64,000 bases of DNA from Bartonella sp. M0283 (GTDB lineage: Bacteria; Pseudomonadota; Alphaproteobacteria; Rhizobiales; Rhizobiaceae), in the NCBI RefSeq assembly GCF_016100455.1, contig NZ_JACFSK010000001.1:558001-622000 (forward strand), in the 5' to 3' direction. Under the pieces are notes generated by a model. The model searched no databases. It was not told the DNA's origin and saw nothing but the letters and a program-made list of their open reading frames with translations. Within the stretch, counting starts at the first letter, position 1. Every line of letters starts with the position of its first letter. The position numbers and the translations under genes were made by a program. Below, piece by piece: positions 63,265 to 64,000 of the stretch.

Positions 63265-63836
63265 CGGGGTTTTTAAAAAATTCAGCTCGTTTTAAAACGG
63301 GGGGGGGTGAGTAATTGAATATTTGATCACGGCAAAACGGGCTTAAACAATGCAGCCCGCAGGATTGTACATTTCTGTAAACGCGTTCAATTTCTATCAT
63401 CAAATCGGCTAACAATAACATTTTGAATCGCAGGATCATCTCTTGATACGTGGTAAAATAGATGTCTGATTTAATCGAATTAGTTATGGTTCGAAAGTAT
63501 CAGCGAATCGCTATATAGTAATGACTGCTCGGTCTGAATATGGACGATCGAAAGCATAATCTACTGTGGATTGATTTATCTGTCTGAATGCTAAAAAAAT
63601 CGAAAAAATAACAATTTTTCATTATTTTACAGATATTTAGTCTATATTAAGAAGATTTTTTTTCAACTATAAATAAAAATAAGTGTGATAAAATAGACAA
63701 ATAAACGGAGAAAATTAACTAAAACATTTTCTTTGTTTGTTTTCAACTTGAATTTATGTGCGTGTTATGCTTCTGAATTTTAAAAGGAGCTGGTCTGTCG
63801 TTATCAGCAAATAATTCTCAACGGGGCATTCTTACA

Positions 63837-64000
63837 ATGAGTAAAAAATATTTCAGTACAACAGTGTCCGCATTGACATTAGTATTGGCGGTAGCAGGGT
63901 CAAATATGTCCACTGCATGGGCTGAAGAAATCACATATAATGGCAGTCAGGCTGATTATAAAAAATACCATGGTTTTCTTGGTGCAGAGGGTACTTTCGT
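63837..64000 (+). CDS. Exported protein, N-terminal part only (cut by window end)
   Basis: The first 54 codons. A signal peptide begins MSKKYFSTTVSALTLVLAVA and ends near STAWA; the mature part starts EEITYNGSQADYKKYHGFLG. The family cannot be named from this. A substrate-binding protein or a surface protein are both possible. The ATG has only a weak upstream A/G site. The 1.4-kb AT-rich region before it probably carries its promoter. Confidence 0.6.
   Translation, partial: MSKKYFSTTVSALTLVLAVAGSNMSTAWAEEITYNGSQADYKKYHGFLGAEGTF

Larger units (their letters stand above)
62411..63836. other. Long AT-rich intergenic region
   Basis: About 1.4 kb without a supported gene. It is strongly AT-rich near 62690-62810 and 63590-63720. 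It contains a perfect 16-bp tandem duplication (62873-62904), a 26-bp duplication (63215-63264) and a run of nine G (63299-63307). A 63-codon frame at 62771-62962 is not supported. Confidence 0.55.

Overview
The window reads as chromosome of an alphaproteobacterium of the order Hyphomicrobiales (Rhizobiales). The best guess is the Bartonellaceae/Brucellaceae side, possibly an insect-gut Bartonella relative; that placement is inferred, because no marker here settles the genus. Support comes from a circularly permuted two-piece tmRNA, the SspB-DUF4169-RHH gene triad, BA14K and DUF992 small exported proteins, a fused SecDF, the bamD-recN-ligA order, and a sigma-54 site in front of dctA.

Layout. 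0.2-6.6 kb: outer-membrane assembly and DNA repair (bamD, recN, ligA) plus a DMT permease. 7.1-10.5 kb: minus-strand pepP, prmA and a SCO1-type copper chaperone. 10.7-13.2 kb: a hexapeptide acyltransferase and a quinone-linked pyruvate dehydrogenase (poxB). 13.3-17.0 kb: uvrD and a kinase-like protein carrying an acyl-CoA-ligase-like tail. 17.3-18.9 kb: a tagging/proteolysis block, with the tmRNA gene just upstream of sspB. 19.1-27.3 kb: DUF2853, dctA, a SpoIIAA-like protein, pdxJ, kup, and a TetR-ilvC pair. 27.8-30.0 kb: small exported proteins and a PhzF-family enzyme. 30.1-34.2 kb: an accessory patch ending at a tRNA-Lys gene, holding an orphan gene, an IS3-type transposase remnant, an amino-acid ABC transporter without an ATPase, and an integrase C-terminal remnant next to the tRNA 3' end. 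34.6-43.5 kb: a TerC/CBS membrane protein, an FMN reductase, an MfnB-like/FolB fusion, a YbhN-type membrane protein, a Kef-type antiporter and secDF. 44.9-54.6 kb: an MscS channel, tRNA-Leu, ilvA, an exported protein, an RhlE-type helicase, sseA and a GNAT acetyltransferase. 55.2-62.4 kb: a complete PQQ/glucose oxidation module (gcd, pqqA, pqqB, pqqC, pqqD, pqqE, all minus strand) below a LacI-type regulator. The window ends in a long AT-rich gap and the first 54 codons of an exported protein.

How it fits together. Gcd oxidises glucose in the periplasm with PQQ made by the adjacent operon, and PoxB oxidises pyruvate at the membrane; both should feed electrons to ubiquinone and release acid (gluconate, acetate). 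IlvC and IlvA point to branched-chain amino acid synthesis. SspB should recognise the tag encoded by the neighbouring tmRNA and deliver tagged proteins to ClpXP.

Most genes are conserved housekeeping genes. The parts that deserve a second look are the two fusion proteins (15.9-17.0 kb and 36.9-37.9 kb), the tRNA-Lys patch, the tandemly multiplied terminator arm at 40.8 kb, the short tandem duplications in intergenic DNA, and the hairpins around pqqA. I did not find a convincing new defence or mobile system.
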